This document shows, piece after piece, positions 24,463 to 36,259 of a DNA stretch of 64,000 bases. The DNA comes from Neostapfia colusana (taxonomy: Eukaryota; Streptophyta; Magnoliopsida; Poales; Poaceae). Made by a program: the position numbers and the translations under genes. The stretch lies in contig JASWHV010000011.1 in NCBI GenBank assembly GCA_030760725.1, positions 80,887,765 through 80,951,764 of the forward strand. Reading direction: 5' to 3'. Under the pieces are notes generated by a model that saw nothing but the letters and a program-made list of their open reading frames with translations, made no database searches and was not told where the DNA came from. How positions within the stretch are numbered: position 1 is the stretch's first letter; each line of letters begins with the position of its first letter.

Positions 24463-25323
24463 TGGTTAAAAAGATAAAATTGCTCCCATTAAGGCTATGA
24501 TTTATCAATGGTTAGAAAATTTTAGGATCACGGGTCCTTTAGAGTGCAGATTATTAGTTATCCGCATTGTTATAAGAATAGGAGCTTTACAAATGCATCC
24601 ATTGCTTATATCCCAATAGCTCTACATCTTATCAATGAGGATTATCTTGTTCAAGGGCACACTCTAACACATGGACCCAATGGCTTTTTACTGTTTTCTT
24701 CCCCGGCTATGCAAAAGAAATTTGTTTACCTAAGCCAGATCTTCATTTATATAAGTGTCGGGAGTTAACGATTGCTCTTCGACCTCTCAAAGAAGCCCGC
24801 AGGATTAATGTTTCTGGTAGGATCACAAGGAGTCGATCAAGAAATGCAGCCATGGCGATGCCACCACTATATACTCCTACCCATGAATAACAAGAGGAAA
24901 TGGATCCATCAGAGAATACACCTGGATGGATCCAACCCCAACAGTATGAGGCTGGAAGATCATCATGGCAATCCGCATCTAGTGACCAATGGGCCACTGG
25001 AGGAGGATGGGAAACCATATGGATCTCAATCAAGCTCAAGCAGCTTGCCTCCTCCATCAATGAGTGCCCGATGTTCCTTTTCGGCTAGAGGTTATCGTGA
25101 CCTTAGCCAAGGAATGACGGATTTCACTCAACGGATAGGAGACCTTGAAGTAAGGACGGGAGACATCCTCAACACACTTCAAGATCACATTCGAGGTACC
25201 CATAATTGGCAACAACAAATCGACACTCAGTTCAACAATGTCAACGCCACGCTGCAACAACAGGCTGATCTACTGGCCTATTTCCATCATCAAGTGTTCA
25301 ACCCTTATCATGGAAACCGATGA
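24463..25323 (+). pseudogene. Remnant coding region of Athila-like element, possibly env-like ORF
   Basis: Broken frames cover this stretch. The longest (24772-25323, 183 residues) ends in a Q-rich helix-prone part (NVNATLQQQADLLAYFHHQVF). It lies upstream of, and in the same sense as, the Athila-like polypurine tract and LTR at 27184-27196, which is where Athila elements keep an extra env-like ORF. I do not recognise a diagnostic motif, so the assignment rests mainly on position. The left part of the element is missing because a Tat element sits at 24462. Confidence 0.35.
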
Positions 25324-25691
25324 AGAACAAGCTTGGGAAGGACCCTCACTTGAGATACTTGTATCACATTGCATTTCATATCATTTCCCTTTCAACATCG
25401 TTGCATCTAAAAAAGAAAAAACTTAGAATAGAATTTGAACTGAATAAAAGATGGGCGGTAAGAATGTTATACATTTGCATAAGTTGAAATGATGAATAGT
25501 TGCGCTGTTTTATTTTTCTTTATTTCCTAGTATAAAACTTAGTATTCTCCAACTATTGAGTTTACTAGTTTTTAGTACTCATGTCTTGAACTTAGAATTT
25601 GCGGGTAACATAAGCTTACATATAATTCTAAGTTGTTGTGAGATATGATATAGCAATTAGAGCTGCAAAATCATATTTAAGGTGAAACTTA
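25324..25691. other. AT-rich non-coding stretch of Athila-like interior
   Basis: No gene, repeat or RNA was recognised before the TTA that flanks the MITE at 25692. Confidence 0.5.
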
Positions 25692-26241
25692 GGGTGCGTT
25701 TTGTAAGAAGAAATGTTTTAGATTCTAGGTTGAATCAGTTGAAACGGTACCAAACAGCAAAAAAGTGAAGCGTTTCAGTAGTGAATCCATAAGAAAAGAT
25801 TCACATTTTTTGCCTACGAACCTGAAATACCTAAAAAGGTGTTCCACACCCTGAATCACTTCATATTATTCTACACTCCTCCAGTTTCGTAATTATTTAC
25901 AATGATTTGCCATCGTCTACCCTTATTCTCAACTCGTCGCAGCTATTGCGGCGCAACAAGAATTTATCCGTTCATGTGGATGATGACATATATTTTGCAA
26001 TGACACTTATATATAATAGATATTAGAAGAATTTATTATGTATTATACTATGACAAAAATAATATAGTCCATCCAAGGGTAAATAGGTCATTTCAATCTT
26101 CTTCTCTCTATACTGAAACTGAAATCAGAAAAGTAGGCAAACGGTTTCTAAAGTGATTATGTTCCATTTGAGAAACATTTCTGCTTTGAAACTGAAATGT
26201 TTTTGATTCTCGGAGAATCTGAAGCTATACCAAACGAGGCC
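25692..26241. mobile_element. Tourist-like (PIF/Harbinger) element, 550 bp, TTA duplication
   Basis: The left end GGGTGCGTTTTGTAAG and right end (inverted) GGCCTCGTTTGGTATAG are imperfect terminal inverted repeats. The inner parts also pair loosely: AAATGTTTTAGATTCT at the left against AGAATCAAAAACATTT at the right. TTA flanks both sides (25689-25691 and 26242-26244), as expected for PIF/Harbinger. There is no coding capacity. An hAT origin is possible if the boundaries are off by a few bases. Confidence 0.65.
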
Positions 26242-26244
26242 TTA

Positions 26245-27183
26245 ATATCCGGAGAAATACAAATTGATTAAAATTTGAAAGTTTCCTCACTTGATTAGAA
26301 CTTACTACCAAAAGCATATGATATTATCAATACATAAAACTTTTTTATGCATATGCTATTTGCTTTCACATTGAGCCTAGTCAAACTAGTATAGACCTAT
26401 GTGAGATTCTTTGCATATTTGTGTGATTAAGACATCACTGCACATGCTAAACTTCTACCGTAGAAATTAGCAAATTTATCCATCTACCACTCCACAACAA
26501 AAAGATACTCCATATTTTCCATGTCAAACACTCTCTCAGAAGTAATTGAAAAAGGAGTAGAAGTCATGGCTGCTAGAAAAAAAAAGAGAGAAAATGCATG
26601 CTCACAATACATGAGCATGAGAAAAAATAAAGTAGTCATGTTTCATCCTTACAATAAAGAGAGTCCACAAAAAGGAGTCATCTTCCACTTTCACATATCA
26701 TCGATCATACATGCACATCCTGATCTAGAATATGATTTCTTTTCTTTGACTTAGCAAAATATGCGATGCAAATATGCCTACTCTTGTTTCCTACCATGCT
26801 CCACAAACGTCATACTTAGAGGTAGGATCAAACGAGGCATTGCCTTGGTGAGAAAAGTTTCACTTAAAAAATGAGTGATTGAGAGTTATCATTTGAGGAA
26901 CTTGAAAATTGAGAACCATTTGAAACTCTCTGAAATTTAAGTGGAACTTGGTATTTAGGTGATGCCTGCTTGATTTGTTGTTCTATCTTTCAACCACCCA
27001 AGAAGAGGAGAAGGCATAAGCCTCATATTGACTAAGGTAAATGGTGAGAAACATTACCAATTTATTCAATACAAGAAACAATATTTTGTTGTGCACTTGG
27101 TACTATTGAAAAGTAGACATTGTAGCAACTCCTGATCAACAACCTATGTCCTGATCTTTGTTTCGGGACGAGCAAAGGTTAAA
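26245..27183. other. Non-coding 3' interior of Athila-like element
   Basis: This is AT-rich sequence with short frames only (for example 26521-26754, lysine-rich, no recognisable domain). Near 27170 the text TTTCGGGACGAGCAAAGG leads into the polypurine tract. Confidence 0.5.
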
Positions 27184-27195
27184 CTTGGGGGAATT
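27184..27195 (+). other. Polypurine tract of Athila-like element
   Basis: CTTGGGGGAA stands a few bases before TGTTGACGG, the first bases of the 3' LTR. This arrangement is common in grass Athila-type elements. Confidence 0.7.
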
Positions 27196-28040
27196 TGTTG
27201 ACGGTAGTTAAATACCAATTTTAATTGTCAATATTACTCAATTATGTGAAGAACTAAACATTTCTTGCATGCATTATACTTGCATAATGTAGTTCCACTA
27301 GTACATGGAAAGAATCGTGCATGTCGGGAATATATGCAGAATTGAGGAGGATTTAGGGGAGCAATCCTAAATTATACACTTCCAGCCAATTAGAGGACGA
27401 CATGTGGCAGTCCATGGATCCAATGGCCCACCTACAGGGGTATCCGAGCGAATCCAACGGTGAATCACCAGGGAAACACCTGAGTGCCCACCTGGCAGCC
27501 ACCTGGAGAAAACACATCGAGTTTGGGGCCACCCCAGGGTCGGCCGAACCCCTTTTCGGCCTACCTGGTCACTCCCCCAAACCTGATCATCTTACACTGT
27601 CGACTCCCTGTGGCTCCTTGAAGCGGTTCTGACTGCTTCGCGTGCAATTAGTGGCAGGAACCGACCACAACTCATGTATAAATAGAACCCCGTACCCCTC
27701 ACTTCACCACACACCACTTGAGTAACCACTCTCTAGTGTACGCACTCTAACCAAGTCCTTAGTGGAGTATAGGGTGTAGGAGACAGCCTCTAGTTCCTAA
27801 GTCCAAGTTAGGAAAGGTATGGCTCATGTATCTTTTCTTTTATTTGTAACTTTACTCTTATTAATTATATTAGTCTTCTTTTATTCATATGCTTGGATGA
27901 AGCGTTTCTTGTTGATTGTGGAATCCATGCATGTGGTAGATTTAGTTGTTTTTATGATAGTATAGGTACATTGTTATTATGTTATCATAAACACCATAGG
28001 TCTCCACTATAGTCTAATTAGGTATTATATGAATATGTTA
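27196..28040 (+). mobile_element. Athila-like 3' LTR, left portion (interrupted by CACTA)
   Basis: It starts TGTTGACGG after the polypurine tract. A TATAAATA box lies at 27677-27684, followed by a plausible transcription start region near 27710. The sequence is cut at 28040 (TTA) by the CACTA element and resumes at 53090, so the full LTR would be about 1.45 kb. Confidence 0.72.
27677..27684 (+). promoter_or_regulatory. TATA box of Athila-like LTR
   Basis: TATAAATA, preceded by GTGGCAGGAACC-type sequence, lies about 480 bases into the LTR. Confidence 0.5.
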
Positions 28041-28340
28041 CACTACACAAAAAGCGACTATTGACGAAAGCCAAATTTATTGACGACTGGGATGTCGTCT
28101 TTAAATTAATTGATGACGGCTAGATACAATCGTCATCAATAATGTGGTAATTGACAACGGCTAACCTAGTACTGTCATCAATAAACTAAATAACGACGGT
28201 GGCCGTCGTCTATAAAGGCCGTCGTCAAATTTGGCCGAGATCCGGCCCCACCCGAGGCGTTATTGACGATGGGGATACACAACCGTCGTCAATAAGCAGC
28301 TTATTGACGACGGTGAGGAACAAACATCGTCAATAAGCCC
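28041..28340. repeat. Left terminal and subterminal repeats of CACTA
   Basis: At least ten copies of ATTGACGACGG or its inverse CCGTCGTCAATAA, some decayed, sit in the first 300 bases. Neighbouring units face each other and can pair as hairpins. Confidence 0.8.
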
Positions 28341-28677
28341 GATATACTCCCAACCCCGTGAGTCGGGAGGTGGCCTTCTCTCCCGCCCGCGCCGCCTCCC
28401 GACTCCACTTCGCCGTCGCCGGTCTCTGCCGCCCCGTGCGCCGCCTCCCGACTCTCCGTCGCCGGTCTCCGCCAGCCCGTCTCCGGTCACCGCCGCCCGA
28501 GGTACGCCCTCCTCCTCGCAGCCCCTCTACCCGCGGCCCCTCTCTGCCGCTGCACAGCCGGCCGCCCCCGCCGCCCCTCTCTGCCGTCGCGCCGCCGGCA
28601 TCCCCGCCGCCCCTCTCCGCACCCGCGACACCTTGGCCCCCCTCCCGCCCGGCTACCCCGCCGCTCCGGCCCCCCTC
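28341..28677. other. GC-rich part of CACTA interior (left piece)
   Basis: This is a CCG/CCGCC-rich stretch. The plus-strand frame from 28358 is low-complexity P/R/S and is not treated as a gene, although a first exon of the CACTA gene is possible. The last five bases, CCCTC (28673-28677), are the target duplication of the Tekay element that follows. Confidence 0.5.
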
Positions 28678-31600
28678 TGTGACGCCCGGTCCCGTAAAAC
28701 ACGGAACCCAGCTAATGCATATGTGTGCCCAGGATGTTCATCACACATACACATGTGATCCACAAACTGAATTCAGAATATAACCACGAATAAATAGTGT
28801 TTAAGTACTTTATTACATGAATCTCTAGCTTATTCTTGCAGCGGAAGTCTCTAACTTATTCTAGCAGCGCAAGTCTCTAAACGATAGCGGAAGCATCTAA
28901 ACAGCAGCGGCTCCATCTCCAGTCCACAGGCAAGTTAACGGTAGTCTGCACGCCTAGTACTCCACGTGATCTTCGAAGTACTCCTCTCCTGTTGCTGATG
29001 TTTGTATGATAATGCATGGGTGAGTATATATCGTACTCAGCAAGTACGGGAAAAGTATGACATGTAGGTTACAGCAAGGTAGGGAATAAAAAGGCTCATT
29101 GCAGAAAGCAAATTTTGTTTCACAACCATGATAAAAACAGCAACTATCTTTAAGTGAATTTGATCCCAACATATATCCAATTAAAACAGTAACATACCTC
29201 CATCATAATTTACTACTTATCCCGTCTCATCCAGCCATTAATCTTTATCAACAACATCTCATGCTCATAATAACCATCTCATATTCATATCCATCTCATA
29301 ACCGAATAACCGAACAAAACTCATTATCATGTCTTAACAGTCCCAAAACCAATCTCATTACCAAGACTCAACAGTCCCAAAACCAATCCCAAGACCATAC
29401 CATAACCATACCAATAACCATCCCGATAACCATCCTATCTAATCATGTGAGTTGGCCAGGCGCTTGTGACCGTAAGCACGGCTATCATGATAGTTTTACA
29501 CTCTTAAGAGGTGGCACCACTTTACCCACAAGTTTGTGATTTCGTCACCCGTCGGCGACTGCAAAACCTCCATTATACCAGTACACAACCGTCGGTGTAT
29601 GGCCAAAAGATCACAAAATAGCCTTTACAAAGGGGCTACTAGATATATGGACTCACTATGGTTTCACCAGCAGGCTCGAATCACCATTCTCCCACCTACG
29701 GTCCCCCTCTTGTGCCATGCAGTTCCCAGGGCAGTCCTCTCTCGACTCTCATTCCACGTGCCTTCCACGGTCCATAACAATCTAGCAACTTACCTAATTA
29801 GTCAGCTAAGCCGCACCCATATTTGGCCTTGTGGTGGCACTATTTTCCTGGCATGTGCTGGCATGAACCGGTCCTTAGATCTACGGCAAGTAAACCACCA
29901 TCTCATTCTACCACATCCACAAACCAAGCTTGCCTAGATCTCCCCCGATTCTATGCTCATTAGTACCATCAAGTTCTTATTATCATTATTCATATGAGTG
30001 CAGTAGCTAGACACGTTCTATCTCGCTTCCCATATCCCGTAGATTAGCGAAGCAAAAAGCAAAAGCGACCATACCCGACTCATTAACTTTCCCGGTGACA
30101 AGGATGGTTAACAAAACTAGTAAACTCCTATAGAAAGGATGTCCCATCAAGTTGACTCAAGCACACATGTTCTCGCAAACAAAACAGTTTCAAAACATGG
30201 GATCAATATGGTCAAGGGGCACTTGCCTTGTTCCTGTGGCATTTGTTGCTCACGTGTCTCGAAGTCTTGGTGTTGTAGTCCTTCGTAGATAGATTCCTGA
30301 GCTTGTCCTTCTACTCACGACCACGCACATACAAAATTATAGCAATCAAACATCATGCACAAACTCTACTCAAGATGCAATGGTGCAAATCCTATGATGT
30401 TGTCTTATTTAGATCAGTTTGTACGTGTTCTTGCATGTTTTACTGGGCTTGCATGGGGTTTTATGGTGAACAAGGGTGTAAGGATCAAGTGTGTACGTGG
30501 TGATGATATTGACTCAAGATCTAGATCAATTCCACCGTCAAAAACTGATCAACACATGATCTGTCTACATGAAAAAGCTTCTGTTCGAAGAAAAACAGAT
30601 GCAAGGAAAACCGCGATGATGTCGTAAGATGGTAACGAAGACCTACCTCGGCCTTCCTCCTAGCAATGGCAGAAGGTCAGTTCATCGGCTCCCTTCCGGC
30701 GACGGCGAGCATGACGGGGCTCGTCGGCGGTCTCACCGGTGGCTGAACTCCGGTGAAGGGGGTTAACTCGGCGAGTTGTTCTAAGTCGTCGACTCGAGAG
30801 GTGGAAAATAGGTACGTGGTTGCGGCCAGGGGTTTTAGGTTCTATTTATAAGGGGTGAAAGAAGAGTCCTACTCCAATTGGATTTCAAATAAGAGTCCTA
30901 TTCAATTTGTTTTGGATCCTAACAACTTATCTCCAATTGATTTGGTGCGGTAGCAACGTGGAAATTGTGTCGGTTTCTTCAGTACCGGGTATTCCCGTGT
31001 GCACAGGAGAAAAACCGCTTAAGGATCTCGTCACCTCCGCAGGGTGAGCTACGGAGGCGCCACGTGTCAAGCGGGGGCCGGGCCTCCCTTTTCCTTGGAG
31101 GCGAGCTCCGGGTGCGCCACGTGTCTGGCGGGCAGGACCTCCCCTCTCTTTAGAGGCGAGCTCCGCGTGCGCCACGTGTCTGGCGGGTGGGATCTCCCCT
31201 CTCCTCAGAGGCGAGCTCCGCGTGCACCACGTGTCAGTGTCGGAGCTCCCTTCTTCTCGTAGGTGGGCTCCGAGAATGCCACGTATCCAGCAGCATCGGA
31301 CCTCTCTTCTCGGAGGTGAGCTCCAAGAGTGCCACGTGTCCAGCAGTGTCGGACCTCCCTTCTCCTCGGAGGTGAGCTCCGAGGATGACACGTGTCCAGC
31401 AGTGCCGGACCTCTCGGAGGCGAGCTCCGAGGGTGACACATGTCCAGCGGGGCGGACCTCTCGGAGGCGAGCTCTGAGAGTGACACGTGTCCCGTGGGGC
31501 GGACCTCGTCCCTTCCGCAGGGGTGAGTTCCGAAGTCGACACGTGTCCCGCGGGTTGAGCCTCGCTTCTTCCGCAGGGACTAGCTCCGTAGTCAACACGT

Positions 31601-31931
31601 GTCCCGCGGGGCTGAGCCTCGCTTCTTCCGTAGAAACTAGCTCCGAAGGCAACACGTGTCCAGCGGGGTCGGACCTCGCCCCTTCTCCTGAGGCGAGCTC
31701 CGAGCCTGCCACGTGGCCAGTAGTGCCGGACCTCACCCCCTCCGCAGGGATGAGCTCCGAAGGCGCCACGTGGCCAGCAGGCTGCGGGAAGTGTCGACAG
31801 CGCTCCTCGGCGAATTGAAAGTGGCTCTTTTCAGCTATCTTTCTCCCATTTTTATGATTCTTCCCATTTCTATTTCTTTTTATAATGTTTTTCTATATGC
31901 AATGCATGAATATGAAATTGAGGGTGTTACA
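28678..31931 (-). mobile_element. 3' LTR of Tekay-type element in CACTA (3,254 bp)
   Basis: On the minus strand it starts TGTAACACCCTC at 31931, straight after a polypurine tract, and ends GGGCGTCACA at 28678. A TATAAATA box lies at 30843-30850 (minus). It matches closely, in opposite orientation, the LTR at 36107-39322. The U3 array at 31040-31790 has about 14 units. Frames such as 30927-31769 are produced by the array. Confidence 0.9.
31040..31790. repeat. G-box array (~14 units) in Tekay 3' LTR
   Basis: Units of about 45-55 bases follow the pattern GAGCTCCGA.GG.GACACGTGTCC.GC.GGG..GGACCTC. About 12 of the 14 cores are exact CACGTG; exceptions are CACGTA near 31282 and CACATG near 31437. 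Confidence 0.85.
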
Positions 31932-31950
31932 AACCTACCTCCCTTAAACT
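31932..31950 (-). other. Polypurine tract of Tekay element in CACTA
   Basis: The minus strand reads TTTAAGGGAGGTAGGTT immediately before TGTAACACCC. The tract is interrupted by pyrimidines but correctly placed. Confidence 0.7.
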
Positions 31951-33622
31951 GAATCTCGCCCTCGAGATTCGATAGAGTAGAGAATAGGTGAGGGAATTCT
32001 GCCTTGAGGTCTTCCTCACGCTCCCATGTAGCTTCAGCTTCCGTGTGATGGTTCCACTGTACCTTACACCAACAGATCACTTTGTTCCTCGTGACCCTTT
32101 CCTTCACGTCCAAAATTCGGACAAGGTGCTCTACATAGGTCAGATCCTCTTGAAGCTCGAGCTCATCCATTGGTACTTGTTCTTCCGGTACACGCAAGCA
32201 CTTCTTGAGTTGGTATACGTGAAACACGTCATGCACGTCGGAGAGGTGCGTTGGGAGCTCTAGTTGATAAGCTACCTCTCCTCGCTTGCCCAAAATCTTA
32301 AATGGCCCGATGTAGTGGGGTGCTAACTTGCCTTTGACGTTGAAATGTCGTTGGCCACAGATAGGCGATACCTTAAGGTACACGAAGTCTCCTACTTCGA
32401 AGGTCAACTTTCTTCGCCTATTGTCCGCATAACCTTTTTGTCGTGATTGAGCAGCCTTCAAGTTCTCCCGTATTGTTTGGATTTTCTTCTCGGTGTCTTG
32501 CAGCACTTCGGGTACAAACACTTGGTTTTCTCCGGTCTCATTCCAGAACAGCGGTGTTCTACACCGTCTACCATACAATGCTTCGAAAGGTGACATCTCC
32601 AAGCTTGTTTGATAGTTGTTACTGTATGAGAACTCAGCATACGGCAAGCTCCTATCCCAACTACGCCCATGTTTCAAGGCGCAGGCTCTCAACATGTCTT
32701 TCAAAATCTGGTTTGTCCTCTCAGTTTGCCCGTTGGTTTGCGGGTAATACGCGGGGCTGAAATCCAGTCGTGTACCCATAGCTTCATGCAGCTTCTTCCA
32801 TAACCTAGAGGTAAATTGGGTACAAACTATCCTCTTCATAACTCCATGACGGCACACGATTTGCTCCATGTACAGCTCGGCTAGTTCTACAACATGGTAC
32901 GTGGTTCTAACAGGAAGAAAATGGGTTGTTTTCGTCAATCGGTCCACAATAACCCAAATGGAGTCGTAACCTGACCGAAGGTCGATCTTGGAGAAAACTC
33001 GGGCACCTTTCATTTGGTCAAACAGGTCCTCTATACGGGGCAGCGGGTATTTATTCTTGATCGTCACCTCATTGAGAGACCTATAATCCACACACATCCT
33101 TTAGGTCCCATCCTTCTTGTCTATGAAGAGCATGGGGGCTCCCCATGGTGACGAGCTCAGGCGTATAAAACCCTTCTCTAGCTGCTCCTGAATTTGCTTC
33201 TTAAGTTCCACTAGTTCATTAACGGGCATCCTATATAGCCTCTTCGCTATAGGTGCAGTTCCAGGTACTAAATCAATGGCAAACTCAATGTCCCGGTCAG
33301 GTGGCATACCCGGAAGTTCTTCCGGGAACACGTCCGAATATTCTTGAACCACTGGAATCCCTTCCAATGTTGCTTCTTCAACGTGGTTCAACGTTTCCTT
33401 GTCGGTTGCCGGTTGGGCTGACTCGAACTCAATACGAGTACCGTGCTCATTTGTCAACTGCACGCTCCTCTCAGCACATTGGATCACTCTGTTCTGCTTG
33501 CTTAACCAATCCATTCCAAGTATTATATCTAGCCCTTGAGAATCCAAGACAATAAGGTTGGCAAGAAAGTCTACCCCCCTTATTTTAAGGTTCACTTTTG
33601 GACATACTATATTAGTCCTCAT
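31951..33622 (-). pseudogene. Pol remnant with RT joined in frame to integrase; chromodomain end
   Basis: Reading on the minus strand: protease end (GLDIILGMDWLSKQNRV), RT fingers (SSSPWGAPMLFIDKKDGT, a frame break at about 33100, then MCVDYRSLNEVTIKNKYPLP) up to DLRSGY. The sequence then jumps straight into integrase at DSIWVIVDRLTK. The YxDD half of RT, RNase H and the integrase zinc region are missing, yet the frame is kept. In integrase the usual SDRG before TQFTS is also absent, so two of the three catalytic acids are gone. The end has a chromodomain-like VRILDVKERVTRNKV and WEREEDLKAEFP. The frame ends beyond the LTR start. Confidence 0.88.
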
Positions 33623-34560
33623 CTCTCCACCGGGAGAATAACTAACATAGTATATTTCATGTGTGATATGGGCAGATTATACTTGGCAACATACTTGGAT
33701 GATATGAATGAATGCGATGCTCCGGAATCAAATAAAACAGTAGCTGGGTTGGAGTTGGCAAACATACCAATCACGACGTCCTCAGCCTGTTGCGCCTCCT
33801 CAGCGGAGAAATGATTCACGTTGCCACGACCGAAGTTCTGCTGCCCATGATTGCCTTGATTAGCTCCTCCGTTTGGCCGTGGGTTCTGCTTGGGCGTGTT
33901 GCTTGGCTGTCCAAGGCTTTTCCTCGGGCGCTGACTTGCAAAGTTTCCCGTCTCTCCGCATGCAAAGCATGCCTTGTTGCGCAAGACAGCAGGAACGTTG
34001 GGACGGGGTGGTTTTGAGCATAAGCACCCATGTTGGGGCGGGGCGCAGAAGGCAAAGGCACACGAGGTTCTTGCACAAAAGGACGTTGCTGCGGTGGTGG
34101 ATTAGGGCGAGAAGTAGAAGCGGATGAGCCATATTGTGGTGCAGCTGGGGGCATGAAACGGGGATGTACATTGCTCCCTTGTGGCTGGTATGGCATCTTT
34201 CTCTTGCCCTCTTGCTCGATCTCACGGATCTTGCTCTCAACAACTATAGCTTTGTCAACAAGCTTCTGGAAGTTTGCATAGTCATTGTTGAGCAGTTGAA
34301 CTTGGATCTCATTGTTCAACCCTCTCATGAACAAGTATTGCTTCCTTTGATCCGAGTTGACATCCTCGGGGGCATACCTTGACAGCTGCGTGAACTTGTT
34401 GAGGTACTCATTCACGCTATTCTTTCCTTGGCGGAGACCTTCGAACTCTTGCCTTTTAGCATCATGACTCCAACAGGGACGTAATGAGAGCGGAAACTCT
34501 CCTTGAACTCAGCCCAAGTGATAGTCTCCTAGTCGACATGAGCATTGCAAAGAGAACTTT
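33619..34560 (-). pseudogene. Gag (middle and C-terminal) and protease start of the Tekay element in CACTA
   Basis: The minus-strand frame 34415-33816 carries a Gag core (NEYLNKFTQLSRYAPEDV, FMRGLNNEIQVQLL). After a frameshift near 33985 comes the zinc knuckle CFACGETGNFASQR, in which the histidine is N and the last cysteine is R, so it cannot bind zinc normally. The protease box FDSGASHSFIS follows at about 33716-33748. The N-terminal Gag is not upstream; it lies at 40031-40466 on the other strand. Confidence 0.85.
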
Positions 34561-34574
34561 CTCCCATAAGTTGG
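34561..34574. other. Left inversion breakpoint with scrambled short duplicates
   Basis: 34546-34560 and 34561-34574 are inverted copies of 40413-40427 and 40433-40446 but in swapped order, joined at GGGAG. Beyond 34574 the sequence is solo-LTR. Confidence 0.7.
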
Positions 34575-35873
34575 TTACTTGCCGTAGATCTAAGGACCGG
34601 TTCATGCGAGCCATGCCAGGATAACAGTGCCACAACAAGGCCAAGTATGGGTGCGGCCTAGCTGAGTAATTAGGTAAGTTACTAGATTGTTATGGACCGT
34701 GGAAGGCGCAGGGAATGGGAGTCGAGTGAGGACTGCCCTGGGAAATGCATGGCACAAGAGGGGGCCCATGGGTGGGAGAATTGGAGATTCTAGCCTGCCG
34801 GTGAAACCTTACTGAGTCCATACATCCAGTAGCCCCTTTGTAAAGGCTATTTTGTGATCTCTTGGCCATACACCGACGGTTGTGTACTGGTATAATGGAG
34901 GTTCTGCAGTCGCCGACGGGTGACAAAATCACAAACTTGTGGGTAAAGAGGTACAAACTCTGCAGAGTCTTAAAACTATCATGATAGCCGAGCTTACAGT
35001 CACGAGCGCCTGGCCAACTTCCATGATTAGATGGGATGGGATGGTATTTGTTTATGGTTTTGGATGGTATTTTCTTTTGGTTATTAGTTTGGTTATGGTT
35101 TGGTTTTCGGGACTGTTGAGTCCGGGTGATAAGATTGGTTGCATGACTGTTGAGTCATGGCAACGAGATTGGTCTCGGTGCGAGACGGAATTGTTTATGA
35201 GATGAAAAGGTAGTGAATACGAGATGGTATTCGCGAGATGGTGGCGAATACGAGAAGGTATTCGTGAGCAAAGATGAAAAAGATTAATGTCTGGTTGAGA
35301 CATGGAAAGTGATAAAACATAATGGAGGTATGTTGGTATTTTAATACATGTTGGGATTACATTCACTTAAAGCTGAGTTGTTGTTTTTATCGTGTTTTGA
35401 GAAATAAATTTTGCTTTATGCAATAATCCTTTTTATACCTTCCTTGTTGTGAGCTACATATCATATTTTCCCGCACTTGCTGAGTACATCATTGTACTCA
35501 ACTTGCATTATTACTTTATCATCAGCTACAGGAGAAGATTACTATGAAGACCAAGTTGAGCCTTAGACATGTAATCTGTCCTCAACCTTGCCTGTGGGGA
35601 TGGAGTAGAGATGGAGCCACTGCTGCTGCTTGGATTGCTTCCGCACTAGAATAAAGACTTCCGCTGGTAGATTTAGACTTCCGCTGCTAAGATAGACTTC
35701 CGCTACTAGAATGAGTCCAAGACTCATGAGACTTTGTAATAAACCCTGTTCATTCGTGGTAATATATTCTGAATTCATTTTGTGGATGATATGTGTATGT
35801 GTGATGAACATCCTGGCACACATACGCATCAGTTCTCGGTTCCGTGGTTTTCCACAGAATTGAGGGTGTCACA
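34575..35873 (+). mobile_element. 3' part of a solo LTR (about 1.3 kb), displaced by inversion
   Basis: This matches 15962-17222 of the solo LTR in reverse orientation, from GATCTACGGCAAGTAA to the end GAGGGTGTCACA at 35873. The matching 5' part lies at 40467-42353 in the opposite orientation. About 43 bases between the two parts are missing. The flank GCAGG (35874-35878) inverts to CCTGC, one base different from CCCGC beside the other part. Confidence 0.82.
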
Positions 35874-36106
35874 GCAGGGTGGGAGGGTGGCCGGGGCAGC
35901 GAAGCGGGAGGGGAGCTGTGGCGGCGCAAGGTGGCGGGGGCGGCCGGCGGCAGCGGGGCAGAGAGGGGCGGCGGGGGCAGCGGGGCGGGAGGGGGCCAGG
36001 TCAGCGGGGCAGCGGGGCGGGAGGAGGGTCGTGGCGGCGCGGGGTGGCAAGGGCGGCCACCGGCATGATAGAAGAGAGGGGCGGCGGGGGCAGCAGGGCA
36101 CGAGGG
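35874..36106. other. GC-rich CACTA interior piece, inverted
   Basis: 233 bases of G-rich sequence read as the same CCGCC-type material as 28341-28677 and 42354-42590 when inverted. Its right end GAGGG (36102-36106) is the inverse of CCCTC at 28673-28677. Confidence 0.65.
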
Positions 36107-36259
36107 TGTAACACCCTCAATTTCATATTCATGCATTGCATATAGAAAAACATTATAAAAGAAATAGAAATGGGAAGAATCATAAAAATGGGAGAAAGAT
36201 AGCTGAAAAGAGCCAATTTCAATTCGCCGAGGAGTGTTGTCGACACTTCCCGCGGCCTG

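Noticed and set aside
24772..25323. Functional Env protein of an endogenous retrovirus-like element
   Set aside because: No signal peptide, membrane segment or cleavage site is visible and frames are broken. Kept only as a low-confidence env-like remnant by position.
28358..28783. 141-residue proline/arginine-rich protein
   Set aside because: Low-complexity GC-rich frame that runs into an LTR. No conserved feature.
30927..31769. 280-residue minus-strand ORF (and 36136-36902, 18231-18845, 41449-41903, 23934-24500, 59552-60394)
   Set aside because: These frames are made by the G-box arrays themselves. The peptides are repeats of R/S/P/A with no domain, and several frames are open at once on both strands.
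31040..31790. CRISPR or satellite array
   Set aside because: The units are diverged tandem repeats within an LTR U3, and the same occurs in other LTR copies.
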